Assembly: GCA_905250075.1 (NCBI GenBank)
Contig: CAJNOP010000003.1
Location: forward strand, 6,482,262 to 6,546,261
DNA: 64,000 nucleotides
Direction: 5' to 3'
DNA from: Rotaria sp. Silwood1
Lineage: Eukaryota > Rotifera > Eurotatoria > Philodinida > Philodinidae
A program made the translations under genes and the position numbers. The notes below the pieces were generated by a model. It saw only the letters and a list, made by a program, of their open reading frames with translations. It ran no database searches and was not told the origin of the DNA. Below, piece after piece: positions 61,156-64,000 of this stretch (the first letter of the stretch is position 1; each line of letters begins with the position of its first letter).

Positions 61156-64000
61156 CGTTGTTATTATAATAATATTATCGTAATGATTATAGATTATGAC
61201 ATTGATAATTTTTGAATAAAATAGTCAGTTCTTAGACGACGTCTAGTGCTTCGAGATTCAACAATAATAATAGTTATCCCAATATGACTTATCAACATCC
61301 AAGTTAAGATAGTAGTACTAGTAGATCACCGTACATACTTTATACGTTTATTTGTATATTGCTTATGTGGAGGAGTTTAAAGAGCGAATTCGACCTTAAA
61401 CAAACAAACAAGATCAATAGATATGCATTTCATGAACTTTCAATTATAATTGAAAGATATTTCAGGGTATACTATACTTGTCACTGTTTTTCACTGTTGA
61501 AAACGTTTTTTCTTTTTCTTTTTGCTTACTATAAAAATATTATTTTCCTATGTCGGTATAGAACCCACACAAATATATAGATAAAATACTTTTCTCTCAT
61601 GTTGTTTCAGGGTATTAGAAAAAAAAAACGAGAGAAAAGCGGAAAGTAATGATTGTATCGAGGACGTATATATTCTTTCTCATAAAAGAAAGCTAGAAAA
61701 AACGATCTTTATACTACAGTAGAGAAAAGGAAAGGAAGCACGGTCGATGAGAAATATATCCAACTTCTTTCTGATAAGACCAGTGAGGTTAACGTGTATG
61801 AAGAAAGTTGCTGATAAGACTCATATACTACCTGACAAACTGCACGATCTATTTGTCCATTACTATGAAATATCTAATTTATTCAAATGTTTGTCGTCAT
61901 ATTTTTTCATCTAAACAATACGACCTTTACGAAAAGAATGTGCTAAATACAGTAGAAAAATAAAAATATGTTTCCAATTTGCTAGACAAACACAAAATTT
62001 AAGCATGATGACCTATCATAAAAGATAAGACGGATTATCAAGATAAATATGTTTAAAGATGTAATTCATTTACAAAAGGACATAGTGAAAACACAAAGAT
62101 AAGTTAAAGTAGAATTACTTAAAAACAATTTTTTTTCAATCATTTACGATGATATAATAATCTTTTGAAAGATTACTTAATTATATAAACTATTTTGGTG
62201 AAATATATTGTCGACAAAAAGGAAGGACTCAACATATACATTAAGAAAAGTTTGGTTTCTGATGATTTTCTATTAATAAATATTGTAAAAATATTATTCA
62301 TTAGTATGATAAAGTTGAATACATGCAACCGGATTCGTTGAATATTAACTACAGATTAATGAATAATGCATATACTTTCCTAATAATAATCTATTGTGAA
62401 AAGATCGTTGAGAATTTTGTGCTAAATGTTCTATTCATAATTTAATTTACGCATGAGTGAAGTTGTCTTATTTGAAATATGTAACATGCAATTTAGATTT
62501 TTATATAATAAATACTATTACCTACGATATATGGAAGAAAATGCAAATAAAACTGATTTGATAACTATCACTATATAAGTTATGTATTATTTACATCTCG
62601 GTAAACATTGATGTAGAAATTAATATTGATTAAAATATTGGCGATATTTAGTCTATTTTCTATTTTTATGCTAATTATTTTCTTATTTGAATTTGATTTA
62701 TTCTTGTTTACATATGAGATTCATAATTCTTAGCTTTGAAAGTCAAAATGACTTCTGATTAGTAATGTCTTACAACTTTTACATGTAAACAGTATGACAA
62801 ATGTACATTATTTATTCATTAACCTTAGTGACAATATTTTCGAGATACCGATTTTTTCTTTCTTAGTTTACATAAATATGGACATCAACTATTGTTTTAA
62901 ATAGTGTTGTTTTTTGGCGTTTGATAGGCATCATATTGCGACTGTTTGTCAATAGTTGCTAACCGTGTAGAACACGATAAAATGCGTTTGTAATATAGCA
63001 CATACTGAAATGTCAACTTACGACTATTGAAGACTGAATACTGTATGAAGCAATCGGAAAACACAATCAACTTCAATCGTTTACAATCACTCACATAAAT
63101 TGAAATCGTCATTCTGAACCAGTTTAATATATACTTTCATTATTATTTCAAATCTATTTAAAAGATAAATTATTGTCATATGACCTTTAGTTCATGGTCT
63201 GTTTCAATATCTATTACTTCTATTGTATGAATGGCAAGCTGTTTGAAATTATGCAACATATGTTTCCACATAATATTTCAAACAGAATAGAATCAAACAC
63301 TTCAAGTGATATGAATTATAAAGAAACATATTTTTCAATGCGTAGGCTATTTGATAAGAGTTAAAGATCAACGATGTCTGTGTTTTCTATGAATGATGTC
63401 AATGAAAAAAGATGTGAAACAAAAAAAAATGTGTTTTGATCGTTTCTCTTTCAAAAGATTAATAAAAGGTTCTACTTGCTGAGCACATTGTTCGAAACCA
63501 CTCGCATTGAAAAAATGACGGAAATCACGTCGCATTCTATCTATCTACTTATTTAGTTATTTATTTACTAACCATATTACAAGCCTACTGACTAACCTTG
63601 TCATTAAAGTAAAGATAAAAAAAACGTGGAAAAAGTCATGGAGTAAGAGAATAATTAAATCGTTTGACATAAAAAAAAATGTTAAGTATTATAGACAAAG
63701 TAACACAAGACAGAAAAGATGAAATGAACAAGATGACAAAACATTCAATTGAGAAAGTCATACAATAAAAAAAAAAAGAAGTAGACTAAAAGTCCAGGCA
63801 AATATATTGAATTGAATAAGGGTTACTTACTTTGAAATTAGATAATAGAACAAAAAGGATTCTCGTGTTTCATGCTTAATATATAAATATCTATATATAT
63901 AAATGCATTGCAATTCTTCTTGTACATGTGGTGTTTTAGAATATCTACGTTATAATATTCGTTCGTATTGAATGATTTTATAGTTGTCTTTTTAATTCTA
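61156..64000. other. AT-rich flank, no gene seen
   Basis: No coding-like frame on either strand. It includes the promoter side of the claudin-like gene. The DNA continues AT-rich to the window end. Confidence 0.45.

Overview
The window is AT-rich nuclear DNA from a small-genome animal, most likely a bdelloid rotifer (inference, moderate confidence). The genes use the standard code. They are split by many GT-AG introns of about 50-80 bases. Their products are metazoan: ZSWIM8, BCL11, TMEM26, a troponin C/calmodulin family, SLC25A39/40, a claudin-like protein and an AidB-type acyl-CoA dehydrogenase. A tektin gene shows that the animal has motile cilia or flagella, which argues against mites with similarly AT-rich, short-intron genomes. 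A G-rich block in one repeat contains TGTGGG, the unit reported for bdelloid telomeres, but this is weak support. No rRNA, CRISPR array or convincing tRNA was seen. All exon joins come from reading frame continuity and splice signals by eye.

Layout. 1-3.9 kb is a repeat graveyard: a left-edge ORF fragment, a hAT transposase C-terminal pseudogene and a 0.75-kb foldback repeat. 3.9-15.3 kb holds five minus-strand genes: an unrecognised basic protein, a small single-pass membrane protein, TMEM26, a divergent tektin and a coiled-coil protein. 16.0-19.2 kb is a head-to-head pair of EF-hand genes, troponin C-like on minus and calmodulin-like on plus. 19.7-22.1 kb is the AidB/ACDH-11-type acyl-CoA dehydrogenase with a likely mitochondrial presequence. 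22.7-34.6 kb is one large gene, ZSWIM8, in about 16 exons. Five of its introns are much longer than the rest, and two of these contain inverted-repeat elements. A third EF-hand gene (35.0-36.1 kb, plus) is head-to-head with ZSWIM8.

36.1-39.0 kb is intergenic and holds a GC-rich 410-bp foldback transposon with a 9-bp target-site duplication. 39.1-42.2 kb is an SLC25A39/40 mitochondrial carrier. 43.1-46.3 kb is a BCL11 zinc-finger transcription factor. Upstream of it lie about 2.7 kb of relatively GC-rich DNA with no credible ORF, probably promoter and 5' UTR. 53.0-54.6 kb encodes a CRIB-motif protein of unknown family, and 60.1-61.2 kb a four-pass claudin/PMP22-like protein. The remainder (49-53, 54.6-60.1 and 61.2-64 kb) is AT-rich DNA without recognisable genes.

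The genes do not form an operon or a single pathway. Loose themes are cilia (tektin, possibly its two unrecognised neighbours), calcium sensing (three EF-hand genes), mitochondria (AidB-type ACAD, SLC25A39/40) and small-RNA turnover (ZSWIM8). I found no clear new molecular system. The most useful leads are the foldback elements, the altered family hallmarks (tektin nonapeptide, BCL11 finger set, carrier cysteine loop), the 20-nt microexon in the troponin C-like gene and the CRIB protein of unknown family.
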